Positions 1 through 6,590 of a DNA stretch of 10,571 bases are shown piece after piece; position 1 is the first letter of the stretch; each line of letters starts with the position of its first letter. The stretch lies in NCBI GenBank assembly GCA_946494345.1, contig CAMMBX010000033.1:1-10571 (forward strand), in the 5' to 3' direction. The stretch comes from an uncultured Mycoplasmatota bacterium (GTDB lineage Bacteria; Bacillota_I; Bacilli_A; RF39; UBA660). The notes under the pieces were generated by a model, which was not told the origin of the DNA, made no database searches, and saw only the letters and a program-made list of their open reading frames with translations. A program made the translations under genes and the position numbers.

Positions 1-309
1 GTAATAGGAACAAGCTTACCTGAGATGATTATGACTGTAACAAGTGCTAGAAAAGGTGAGTTTGATATGGCTATAGGAAATATTATTGGTACTAATATCT
101 TTAATATATGTATAGTTTTAGGACTACCTATTCTTATTTTTGGTAATATTGTTCTAGAAGGTTTTGGTTTTATTGATATCCTTGCAGTATTCTTATCATC
201 ATTTCTTTTATTTGTCTTTGCAAGAAGTGAAAGAGAAGTTAGTAAAAAAGAAGGAACTATTATGTTAATAGTGTTTGTCCTTTATTATGTATATATGTTA
301 TTCTTTTAG
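1..309 (+). CDS. Na+/Ca2+ exchanger-family antiporter, C-terminal fragment
   Basis: This is the last 102 codons of a membrane cation antiporter of the CaCA family (YrbG-like), which exchanges Ca2+ for Na+ or H+ across the cytoplasmic membrane. The frame is open from base 1, so the gene starts outside the window; the ATG at 25 is internal. The fragment opens with GTSLPE (residues 3-8), followed by ARKGEFD and GNIIGTNIFN, which match the second alpha-repeat where the conserved Glu helps bind the ion. Two hydrophobic segments follow (about residues 43-67 and 80-101), ending in a TAG stop. Family members usually have about 300-320 residues, so roughly the last third is present. The next gene starts 24 bases downstream without a visible terminator, so cotranscription is likely. 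Family assignment is firm; the exact ion is not. Confidence 0.88.
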   Translation, partial: VIGTSLPEMIMTVTSARKGEFDMAIGNIIGTNIFNICIVLGLPILIFGNIVLEGFGFIDILAVFLSSFLLFVFARSEREVSKKEGTIMLIVFVLYYVYMLFF

Positions 310-333
310 TATATTAAATGGAGGTGCTACAAA

Positions 334-1926
334 ATGGAAAAAAATGAAGTAATAGATGCAATAAGACTTTTAAGAAAATATAATACAGAGACTAATAGAA
401 TAGAGGCTAAGAGTGCTCTATTAGGATTCCCTAAAAAGTGTTATGATACAATATCTAGTTTTTCTAATAAATATGGTGGCATTATTATTTTTGGTTTAAG
501 TGAAGATGACAATTTTAAAACAGAAGGTGTTTATGATATAAATGATTTACAGAAACAAATAACTTCTTTATGTAGTGATGCTATGGTTCCTAGGGTTAGA
601 ACGGATATATTACCACTTGAGTTTGAAGGTAAGAATATTCTTGCTGTAAAAATAGAAGAATTAAGGCAAAATAAAAAGCCTTGTTATTATAAACCTAAAG
701 GCTTAAAAGCAGGTTCTTATACAAGAGAAGGCGATAGAGATGAGTTATTAACTGATTATGAGATTTATGCTTTTGAAAGTTATAATGATCATATTTTTGA
801 AGATACCAGACCTACTAAAAAATCTAGTATTGAAGATTTAAATGAGGAAAGTTTAAAAGAATATCTTAATAAAATAAGAGAATTAAAACCCAACTTTTCT
901 AAAAATAGCTATGAAAAAAATTTAAAACTATGTGGTATAGTTGATAGTGATAATAATAAAATATATCCAACACTTGCAGGAACACTTATTTTTGGTGATT
1001 ATCCACAAAGTTTTTATCCACAATTGTTTGTCGCTTGTTCTGTTATACCAGGAACAAAATTAGGTGATGTTGGTCCTTTAGGTGAAAGATTTATTGATAA
1101 CCAAAGAGTAGAGGGAACTATAGAAGAGATGCTTGATGGTACTATGAGATTTTTAAGAAGAAATATGAAGACTAGAGTAATAATAGATTCTAATGGTAAA
1201 AGAGAAAATAGAACTGAATATCCTTTAGAAGCTTTAAGAGAAGCGGTTGCTAATGCATTAATACATAGAGATTATAGTAAAGAAACAGAAAGTGCTTTTA
1301 TTTCTGTCTATATGTATGAAGATAGAGTAGAGATTTTAAATCCTGGAGCATTATATGGAACCAATAAACTAGAAAAACTTGGAACCGATACTATAATGGA
1401 GTCAAGAAATCCTACAATAGTTAGGTTATTAGAAGAAAAAGGTTCTGTAATAGAAAATAGACATACAGGTATTCCAACTATGAAAAGAGAAATGGCAAAG
1501 TATGAATTGCCTGAACCTGAATTTTATGAAGAAAGAGGAAGTTTTAAAGTTATATTTAGAAATAGTATGAATTTTGAACTTGATAGCATTAGTGAGCAAG
1601 TCAGTGGACAACAAAATATAATAAATACTATATATAGTATGGAAAGTGATACAGAAAGTGAACAAGTCGGTGCACAAGTAAGTGAACAAGTCGGTGCACA
1701 AGTAAGTGAACAAGTGTTAGAATTATATAATAAAGTTTTAGATTTTTGTAGAGAACCTAAATCTGCTAAGGAAATTAAAGAATGCTTGAATATTAAATCT
1801 AGAAGTTATATAAGTAGAAAAATAATTAATCCATTGATTTTAAATGGCAAACTAGAATATGAGAATAAAAAACATATTAAAGCAAGTAATCAAAGATATA
1901 TAACTGTAAAAGATAAGAAAAAATAG
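334..1926 (+). CDS. AlbA_2 (Schlafen-type) putative DNA-binding ATPase/transcriptional regulator
   Basis: A 530-residue protein of the broad family often annotated as ATP-dependent DNA helicase-related or AAA-4 putative transcriptional regulator (COG2865-like). Residues about 15-135 match the AlbA_2 domain, with the ExK motif in NRIEAKSALLGF and the GG-hydrophobic strand GGIIIFGL. Residues about 300-390 hold the GHKL-like ATP-binding part: EAVANALIHRDY (303-314, with N307 and H311RD), RVEILNPGA (331-339) and SRNPTIVRLL (357 on). Residues 442-461 are a tandem SEQVGAQV repeat, and the last 70 residues look like a winged helix. Ribosome site GGAGG at 320-324 lies 9 bases before the ATG. The stop overlaps the ribosome site of the next gene, so the two are probably translated from one mRNA. 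Function within the family is mostly untested; a regulatory or defence-linked role is inference. Confidence 0.88.
   Translation: MEKNEVIDAIRLLRKYNTETNRIEAKSALLGFPKKCYDTISSFSNKYGGIIIFGLSEDDNFKTEGVYDINDLQKQITSLCSDAMVPRVRTDILPLEFEGKNILAVKIEELRQNKKPCYYKPKGLKAGSYTREGDRDELLTDYEIYAFESYNDHIFEDTRPTKKSSIEDLNEESLKEYLNKIRELKPNFSKNSYEKNLKLCGIVDSDNNKIYPTLAGTLIFGDYPQSFYPQLFVACSVIPGTKLGDVGPLGERFIDNQRVEGTIEEMLDGTMRFLRRNMKTRVIIDSNGKRENRTEYPLEALREAVANALIHRDYSKETESAFISVYMYEDRVEILNPGALYGTNKLEKLGTDTIMESRNPTIVRLLEEKGSVIENRHTGIPTMKREMAKYELPEPEFYEERGSFKVIFRNSMNFELDSISEQVSGQQNIINTIYSMESDTESEQVGAQVSEQVGAQVSEQVLELYNKVLDFCREPKSAKEIKECLNIKSRSYISRKIINPLILNGKLEYENKKHIKASNQRYITVKDKKK
1657..1715 (+). repeat. 24-bp in-frame tandem repeat (SEQVGAQV)
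   Basis: Two perfect 24-bp units (1657-1680 and 1681-1704) are followed by an 11-bp partial third unit (1705-1715). Each encodes SEQVGAQV. A degenerate copy of the first half lies upstream at 1591-1610 (SEQVSGQ). The unit is a multiple of three, so copy number can change without shifting the frame. Similar xEQVxEQV runs are common in this protein family and link the ATPase-like part to the C-terminal winged helix. Confidence 0.95.
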
Positions 1927-1934
1927 GAAGTGTA

Positions 1935-2993
1935 ATGATGGAGTACTATGATAAATTAAATTTAGCGATTAAGAATACATTAGAAGATGAAAGATTAAAA
2001 TATCATTTACAATATTTAGATGAAGTAGTGAAACTTGCTAGTATTATCATAGAAAATACGAAAGATTTAGTTGTAGATAATTATTATACTAATGTATCAT
2101 TAGATAATTCTATAGATATAGTTACAAACTTTTTTTCTAAAATAAATGGAGAATATGCCTCAAGATTTTTAAAGCTTTTAAAAGAGAAAGACATTTATGA
2201 TGGAAAAGCCTGTAATATAGTAAACTTTAATAAAATAGATTCTCCTAGGATAGATAGAAGTGAGGTAAGAGATGATGGGTCTCTTCATATAGATTATTCT
2301 GAAACACTAGCAGATGCTTTTAATATCAGTCATGAGTTTACTCATAAATTTAGCAAACAAAAATATAAAGATAGTACAATAAAACAGTTTTTAGGTGAAA
2401 GTACTACTCTTACTATAGAGTTTTTATTAGAAGATTATCTTTTAGAAAGTTCTTTTTATGATAAAGACGAAATGAAGATTAGAAAAACTAATAGATTAAA
2501 GGAAACTTATGATGATGCTACAGCAGTTATATTTGAATATACTTTATTAAAATTATATAAAGAAAATAATGGTGTGCTAAATGAAGAGATTTTGTTAAAT
2601 TATTTAAACTCTCTTCCTAAGGACTCAAGACTTTATGAACTTTTTTTCCATAATTCTAAAAGATATCTAGGTGATATTGTATCGAAAGGACATTTACAAT
2701 TTTCTTATAGACAAAGATATGTAATAGGAGTAGTATTAGCAAGTTACTTTCACGATAATATAATTAAAGATGAAAGTTATAAAAATAGATTATTTTACTT
2801 AATAGAGATATTAGGACATACTGATATGACATCTTTAGATGATTTGAAAGCTTTAGAAAAATTAGAGATACCAGTAATAGAAGAGGGTAACTTTAAAGTT
2901 AATGCTAATAATATTGGTATTTTATCTAATTATTATAAAAAAGAAGTAAGTGATGTTTTAGAAGTACAAAAAGAAAATAATCATATAAAATAA
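1935..2993 (+). CDS. Putative M3-like zinc metallopeptidase (HExxH)
   Basis: A 352-residue protein (351 from the second ATG). Residues 133-137 are HEFTH, preceded by TLADAFNIS; this resembles the TLxDVFTLAHExGH signature of M3 oligoendopeptidases. E155 in GESTT, followed by E162FLLED, fits the third zinc-ligand helix. F256SYRQRYVIG resembles the conserved FYxYxYAxG strand that supplies transition-state tyrosines in M3B enzymes. The protein is about 60% of the usual length of oligoendopeptidase F and shows no signal peptide, so it is probably cytoplasmic. The motif AGGAAGTG (1925-1932) lies only 2 bases from the ATG at 1935 but 5 bases from the ATG at 1938, so 1938 is the likelier start. It follows the AlbA_2 gene by 8 bases. 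Zinc peptidase fold is well supported; substrate is unknown. Confidence 0.75.
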   Translation: MMEYYDKLNLAIKNTLEDERLKYHLQYLDEVVKLASIIIENTKDLVVDNYYTNVSLDNSIDIVTNFFSKINGEYASRFLKLLKEKDIYDGKACNIVNFNKIDSPRIDRSEVRDDGSLHIDYSETLADAFNISHEFTHKFSKQKYKDSTIKQFLGESTTLTIEFLLEDYLLESSFYDKDEMKIRKTNRLKETYDDATAVIFEYTLLKLYKENNGVLNEEILLNYLNSLPKDSRLYELFFHNSKRYLGDIVSKGHLQFSYRQRYVIGVVLASYFHDNIIKDESYKNRLFYLIEILGHTDMTSLDDLKALEKLEIPVIEEGNFKVNANNIGILSNYYKKEVSDVLEVQKENNHIK

Positions 2994-3017
2994 AAGTGTC
3001 AAATGAGTGACAATCTC

Positions 3018-3046
3018 TTTAAATTATTCTTTAGTTTTGTTATACT
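3018..3046 (+). promoter_or_regulatory. Promoter of the ftsK-like gene (extended -10)
   Basis: TTTAAA at 3018-3023 is separated by 17 bases from TATACT at 3041-3046, which carries an upstream TG (3038-3039) as in extended -10 promoters. A start near 3053 would give a leader of about 28 bases. Confidence 0.6.
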
Positions 3047-3080
3047 TGAGTAGTAAAGATACGAAAGAGAGTGAATAGTC

Positions 3081-5342
3081 ATGGCAAAAAGAAAGAAAAA
3101 GAAAGAAACTAAAAAGGGTTTTGCTCATTCTATAGAACTATATGGAGTATTAATGGTGTTAGCGGCAATACTTGGTATTGGTAGATATGGTCCTGTTGGT
3201 GGGATGATTGCCTCTTTTGCCATTTTTCTTGTGGGAGTATTTTATAATGTTTTGTTAGTTGTTTTATTAGTACTAGGAGTATACTTAATTATAAATAGAG
3301 AATGGCCTAATTTATTTACAACGAAAATGTTAGGAATTTACTTATTAGTTATAGGAATTTTAGTGTTAATGCATGAAAACTATTTGTTACAAAATGATAG
3401 TAATGCTATAAATGTATTTAGTGAGACTGTTGATCAGTTAATTAATTCTTTTTCTAATGTGATGAAGGGTGCTAGGCCTGATGCTATTGGAGGAGGTATA
3501 ATAGGCTGTACTTTTGGTGTTTTGTTTATGTTATTATTTTCTTATAGAGGAATGCAAATAATTGCTTGGACTTTAATTATTTTAGGATTTTGTTTATTTA
3601 CAGGATTTTCTATTATTGATTTTATTAAAGATAAAGCTCAAAAAGCGAAAGAGAAGTTTCCTAAAAGAGAAAAGAATAGTAATGAAGAAGAGGCTACTAC
3701 TTTAGATAAGAAGCCTATTATTACAGGAAATGAAGAGCCCGCTATGGGAGAGGTAAAAGATGATGATAAGAAAATTGTTATTTCTAGTATAGATCAGTTA
3801 ACTAAAGCTAAAGTTAATGAAGAAGTTAGTACTGATAATAATGAAGTTAGTGTTGATGATAATAAAGTTGCAGTTAAGCATAATTATGTTTTACCACCTA
3901 TTAATTTATTAGATCAGCCTAAGAAAAAGAAAAATAGTGTTAATCAAAGTTTAATTGAAAAGAATATAGAAATACTTGAGAAAGTATTAAAAGATTTTAA
4001 TATTATTGGTAAAGTAGTAGAAGTTCATATTGGTCCTACAGTTACGCAATATGAGTTAGAACTTCATTCTGGTACGAAAGTAAGTAAACTTTTATCAATT
4101 CATAGAGAAATTGCTCTTGCTATTGCAACTAAAGATGTTAGAATACAAGCACCTATTCCTGGTAAGAATACAGTAGGAATTGAAATTGCCAATAAAGAAA
4201 CTGCTTCTGTATCATTTAGAGAAGTATTAGAAAAAGTACCTAAGTCACTTGATGGATCAAAGCTTCTTTGTCCTTTAGGTAAAAATATAATGGGTAATGT
4301 TATTTGGTGTGAGATCAATAAAACACCACACCTTTTAGTAGCAGGATCTACTGGTTCAGGTAAATCAGTTTGTATTAATGGTATTATTTGTTCTATTTTG
4401 ATGAGAGCGAAACCTGATGAAGTTAAACTTGTTATGGTTGATCCTAAGAAAGTAGAACTTTCTGGTTATAATGGTGTTCCTCATTTACTTAGACCAGTTG
4501 TAACAGATCCTAAAGAAGCTTCTGTTGCTCTTGCTAAAATAGTTTCAGAGATGGAAAGACGTTATGATACTTTTAGTGAGACTAAAACTAAGAATATTGC
4601 AACATATAATGATTATGTAGAGAAGAAGAATAAAACATTACCAGCTGATGAACAAATTAAGAAAATGCCATTTATTGTTGTAATAATAGATGAGTTAGCG
4701 GATCTTATGTTAGTTGCTAGTAAAGATGTTGAAGCATCTATTATGAGAATTACGCAAATGGCACGTGCTGCCGGAATACATTTAATTATCGCTACCCAAA
4801 GACCATCAACTGATGTTATTACTGGTGTTGTTAAAGCGAATATTCCAAGCCGTATATCATTCGCTGTTTCTAGTAGTATTGATTCAAGGACTATTCTTGA
4901 TATGACAGGAGCAGAAAAACTTCTTGGTAAAGGTGATATGTTATTCTTACCAATGGGGGAAGCTGATCCTGAACGTATTCAAGGAGCTTTTATCTCTGAT
5001 GATGAGATTAAGAGAATAATAGATTATACGATTGAACAACAAAAAGCTGAATATGATCAATCTTTCATGAACTTATCAGGCGATAGTGAAAAGTCAGCTT
5101 CCCAAAAAGAAGATATGAGACAAGAGGAGGAGTATGACGATCCTTTATATAATGAAATTGTTGAGTTTGTTATTGAGACTCAGAAAGCCAGTGCATCCTT
5201 ATTACAAAGAAGATTTAAACTTGGTTATAATAGAGCAGCTCGTATTATAGATTTATTAGAAGAAAGAGGTATTATTGGACCACCTAATGGATCTAAGCCA
5301 AGAGAAGTTCTTGTTAAATTAGATGATAATAGTGAAGAATAG
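3081..5342 (+). CDS. ftsK: FtsK/SpoIIIE-family DNA translocase
   Basis: A 753-residue, apparently complete ring-forming ATPase that pumps chromosomal DNA through the division septum and aids terminus resolution. A basic N-terminus is followed by four or five membrane segments between residues 18 and 180, then an acidic, low-complexity linker (about 185-270). The motor domain carries Walker A GSTGSGKS (422-429) and Walker B VVIIDELAD (533-541), with the family-typical ARAAGIHLIIATQRPS segment between motor motifs. The gamma winged helix is at about 690-748 (SASLLQRRFKLGYNRAARIID), the part that reads KOPS/SRS-type orientation sequences and, in many species, touches XerCD. Start supported by AGAGAGTGA (3066-3074) six bases upstream. 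SpoIIIE and SftA/FtsK are not separable by sequence alone; membrane segments argue against soluble SftA. It has its own promoter and terminator. Confidence 0.97.
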   Translation: MAKRKKKKETKKGFAHSIELYGVLMVLAAILGIGRYGPVGGMIASFAIFLVGVFYNVLLVVLLVLGVYLIINREWPNLFTTKMLGIYLLVIGILVLMHENYLLQNDSNAINVFSETVDQLINSFSNVMKGARPDAIGGGIIGCTFGVLFMLLFSYRGMQIIAWTLIILGFCLFTGFSIIDFIKDKAQKAKEKFPKREKNSNEEEATTLDKKPIITGNEEPAMGEVKDDDKKIVISSIDQLTKAKVNEEVSTDNNEVSVDDNKVAVKHNYVLPPINLLDQPKKKKNSVNQSLIEKNIEILEKVLKDFNIIGKVVEVHIGPTVTQYELELHSGTKVSKLLSIHREIALAIATKDVRIQAPIPGKNTVGIEIANKETASVSFREVLEKVPKSLDGSKLLCPLGKNIMGNVIWCEINKTPHLLVAGSTGSGKSVCINGIICSILMRAKPDEVKLVMVDPKKVELSGYNGVPHLLRPVVTDPKEASVALAKIVSEMERRYDTFSETKTKNIATYNDYVEKKNKTLPADEQIKKMPFIVVIIDELADLMLVASKDVEASIMRITQMARAAGIHLIIATQRPSTDVITGVVKANIPSRISFAVSSSIDSRTILDMTGAEKLLGKGDMLFLPMGEADPERIQGAFISDDEIKRIIDYTIEQQKAEYDQSFMNLSGDSEKSASQKEDMRQEEEYDDPLYNEIVEFVIETQKASASLLQRRFKLGYNRAARIIDLLEERGIIGPPNGSKPREVLVKLDDNSEE

Positions 5343-5365
5343 GACTTAATTTATATAATTAAAAC

Positions 5366-5396
5366 GCACAGTTTATATAATATTCTGTGCTTTTTT
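5366..5396 (+). terminator. Rho-independent terminator after ftsK
   Basis: GCACAG (5366-5371) pairs with CTGTGC (5385-5390) around a 13-base AT-rich loop, followed by six Ts (5391-5396). It begins 24 bases after the ftsK stop codon and separates that gene from the next. Confidence 0.88.
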
Positions 5397-5418
5397 AATG
5401 CAAAAGTACAATTAAAAT

Positions 5419-5470
5419 ACAAGAAATTATAACAATAATGCAAGAAAATATAAAAATATTGCAAGAAATA
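5419..5470 (+). repeat. Three CAAGAAA direct repeats at 21-bp period
   Basis: CAAGAAA begins at 5420, 5441 and 5462, exactly 21 bp apart (two helical turns), each preceded by an AT-rich spacer; the last ends just before the -35 box at 5472. Two further copies, again 21 bp apart, lie inside the coding start of the downstream gene (5592 and 5613). The same-face spacing suits cooperative protein binding or an UP-like element. The role is inferred. Confidence 0.6.
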
Positions 5471-5471
5471 C

Positions 5472-5500
5472 TTTACAAATAGTTAAATAAATGTTATTCT
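5472..5500 (+). promoter_or_regulatory. Promoter of the winged-helix/TIR-like gene
   Basis: TTTACA (5472-5477) and TATTCT (5495-5500) are 17 bases apart, and the -10 box has an extended TG at 5492-5493. Start near 5507 would leave a very short leader, with the ribosome site AAGGAGG at 5509-5515. Confidence 0.7.
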
Positions 5501-5522
5501 TGATGCGTAAGGAGGCAGTTAT

Positions 5523-6437
5523 ATGACAAAAAGTTCTATGATTCAGGAAAAAGTGCTTGAATATTTGCAAGATGAAAAGAAACATACAGTACAAGAAATT
5601 AAAAAATATTTGCAAGAAAGTAACATTGGTAGTTATTCGGAAGGACAATTTTCTGGTTCTATAAATACTTTAATAAGAAACGGATCTATAAGAAAGATTA
5701 ATAGGGGGGTATATGCAATTAAGATAGGAAGTGATAAGATGAAGAGCTGTTTCGTAATTTCACCAATAGGAGATGAAGGTAGTAATATAAGACTTAATGC
5801 TGATAAACTATTTAAGTATATTATTAAACCTGTTTGTGAAGAGTGTGGTTTTAAACCAATTAGAGTTGATCAAATTAATGATGCTAATTCAATTACGCAA
5901 ACAATTATTGATCAATTAGAAGATGCTGATTTAGTAATTGCTGATATTTCAGGACATAATCCTAATGTTTTCTATGAAATGGGATTTAGGACAAGAACAA
6001 ATAAGCCTATTATTCATTTGAAAACAAAAAATGAAAGATTGCCTTTTGATGTTAATACAATTAGAACTTTTGAGTATGATTTAACTGATTTAGATAGTGT
6101 TGCTAATATTAAAGAACGTTTAGCAAAGACAATAAAGTCATTTAATTATACAGAACAAGAAGAAGTTTCTAATAATGAAGATAGTGAAAGTAATACTTCA
6201 TCTATTATGCCTGTTTTATATCAAATATTAGATTCTATTAATGAGTTAAAAAGTAATATTAAAAACTTTAATACAGAAACACTTGGAACAGTAATAAGTT
6301 CTATGCAAAGTTCTCAACCTAAAATATCTTCTGATACGGCGTTACAAATGCAATTAATTAATGGATTGTTTAATAATCCTGATAATGCAATTAAATTAGT
6401 TGAATTATCTAATGAACTTTCAAAAATTAAAAAATAA
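5523..6437 (+). CDS. Winged-helix plus nucleoside deoxyribosyltransferase/TIR-like domain protein
   Basis: A 304-residue cytoplasmic protein. Residues 1-70 look like a small winged helix: VQEIKKYLQE, then a second helix, then IRKINRGVYAI as the wing. Residues 76-215 match the deoxyribosyltransferase/TIR-like superfamily found in many putative nucleotide-sensing or NAD-attacking proteins: CFVISPIGDE (76-85), a D-x-I helix region, ADLVIADIS then HNPNVFYEMG (145-154) and LPFDVNTIR. E152 occupies the position of the conserved Glu that is catalytic in related enzymes. The last 90 residues are helical and polar. Start has a strong AAGGAGG seven bases upstream. A second ATG (5739, Met73) with its own ribosome site sits at the domain boundary. 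It is a single-gene unit between two terminators. Enzyme activity and a defence role are inferred, not shown. Confidence 0.8.
   Translation: MTKSSMIQEKVLEYLQDEKKHTVQEIKKYLQESNIGSYSEGQFSGSINTLIRNGSIRKINRGVYAIKIGSDKMKSCFVISPIGDEGSNIRLNADKLFKYIIKPVCEECGFKPIRVDQINDANSITQTIIDQLEDADLVIADISGHNPNVFYEMGFRTRTNKPIIHLKTKNERLPFDVNTIRTFEYDLTDLDSVANIKERLAKTIKSFNYTEQEEVSNNEDSESNTSSIMPVLYQILDSINELKSNIKNFNTETLGTVISSMQSSQPKISSDTALQMQLINGLFNNPDNAIKLVELSNELSKIKK
5704..5709 (+). repeat. G6 homopolymer in coding sequence
   Basis: Six consecutive Gs encode part of N-R-G-V at the wing of the N-terminal winged helix. In such AT-rich DNA this is a possible slippage site; a frame change here would remove the C-terminal domain from the full-length product but not from a product begun at Met73. 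Confidence 0.7.
5726..5741 (+). promoter_or_regulatory. Internal ribosome binding site and ATG at Met73
   Basis: AGGAAGTG (5726-5733) is followed after five bases by ATG (5739-5741), in frame with the surrounding gene. The same eight-base site precedes the metallopeptidase gene at 1925-1932. Starting here would give a 232-residue product made only of the TIR-like domain and its C-terminal helical part. Confidence 0.45.
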
Positions 6438-6454
6438 GATATTATTAGTTATGT

Positions 6455-6491
6455 AAAATAGTAGTTAGTATAAATTAGCTGCTATTTTTTT
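6455..6491 (+). terminator. Rho-independent terminator after the TIR-like gene
   Basis: AAATAGTAG (6456-6464) pairs with CTGCTATTT (6479-6487), nine pairs with one G-U, around a 14-base loop, running into seven Ts (6485-6491). It begins 18 bases after the stop codon. Confidence 0.82.
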
Positions 6492-6522
6492 AATTGCGAA
6501 AAAGGACTCTATGTGCTAATAT

Positions 6523-6531
6523 TGTTATAGA
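6523..6531 (+). promoter_or_regulatory. Extended -10 promoter of the first SipW-type gene
   Basis: TGTTATAGA: a TG at 6523-6524, one base, then TATAGA at 6526-6531. No good -35 box is visible at the expected distance (AGGACT at 6503-6508). A start near 6538 gives a leader of about 53 bases, which includes a six-pair stem (TAGGAT 6543-6548 with ATCCTA 6563-6568). Confidence 0.5.
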
Positions 6532-6590
6532 TAATAAAGGTATAGGATTAAGAAATATAGATATCCTAATAGTAGTAAAGGAGTCTTATT

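Noticed and set aside
1429..1713. Minus-strand open frames opposite the AlbA_2, ftsK and surface genes
   Set aside because: They are rich in Tyr, Leu and His as expected for the antisense of AT-rich coding DNA, have no ribosome sites and lie opposite well-supported genes.
2997..3012. TGTCA/TGACA inverted repeat between the metallopeptidase and ftsK as a terminator
   Set aside because: Only five pairs and no T run follows; too weak to call.
6526..6563. TATAGATA direct repeat (6526 and 6556) as an operator of the first surface gene
   Set aside because: Eight AT-rich bases in AT-rich DNA, one copy being the -10 box itself; chance is likely.
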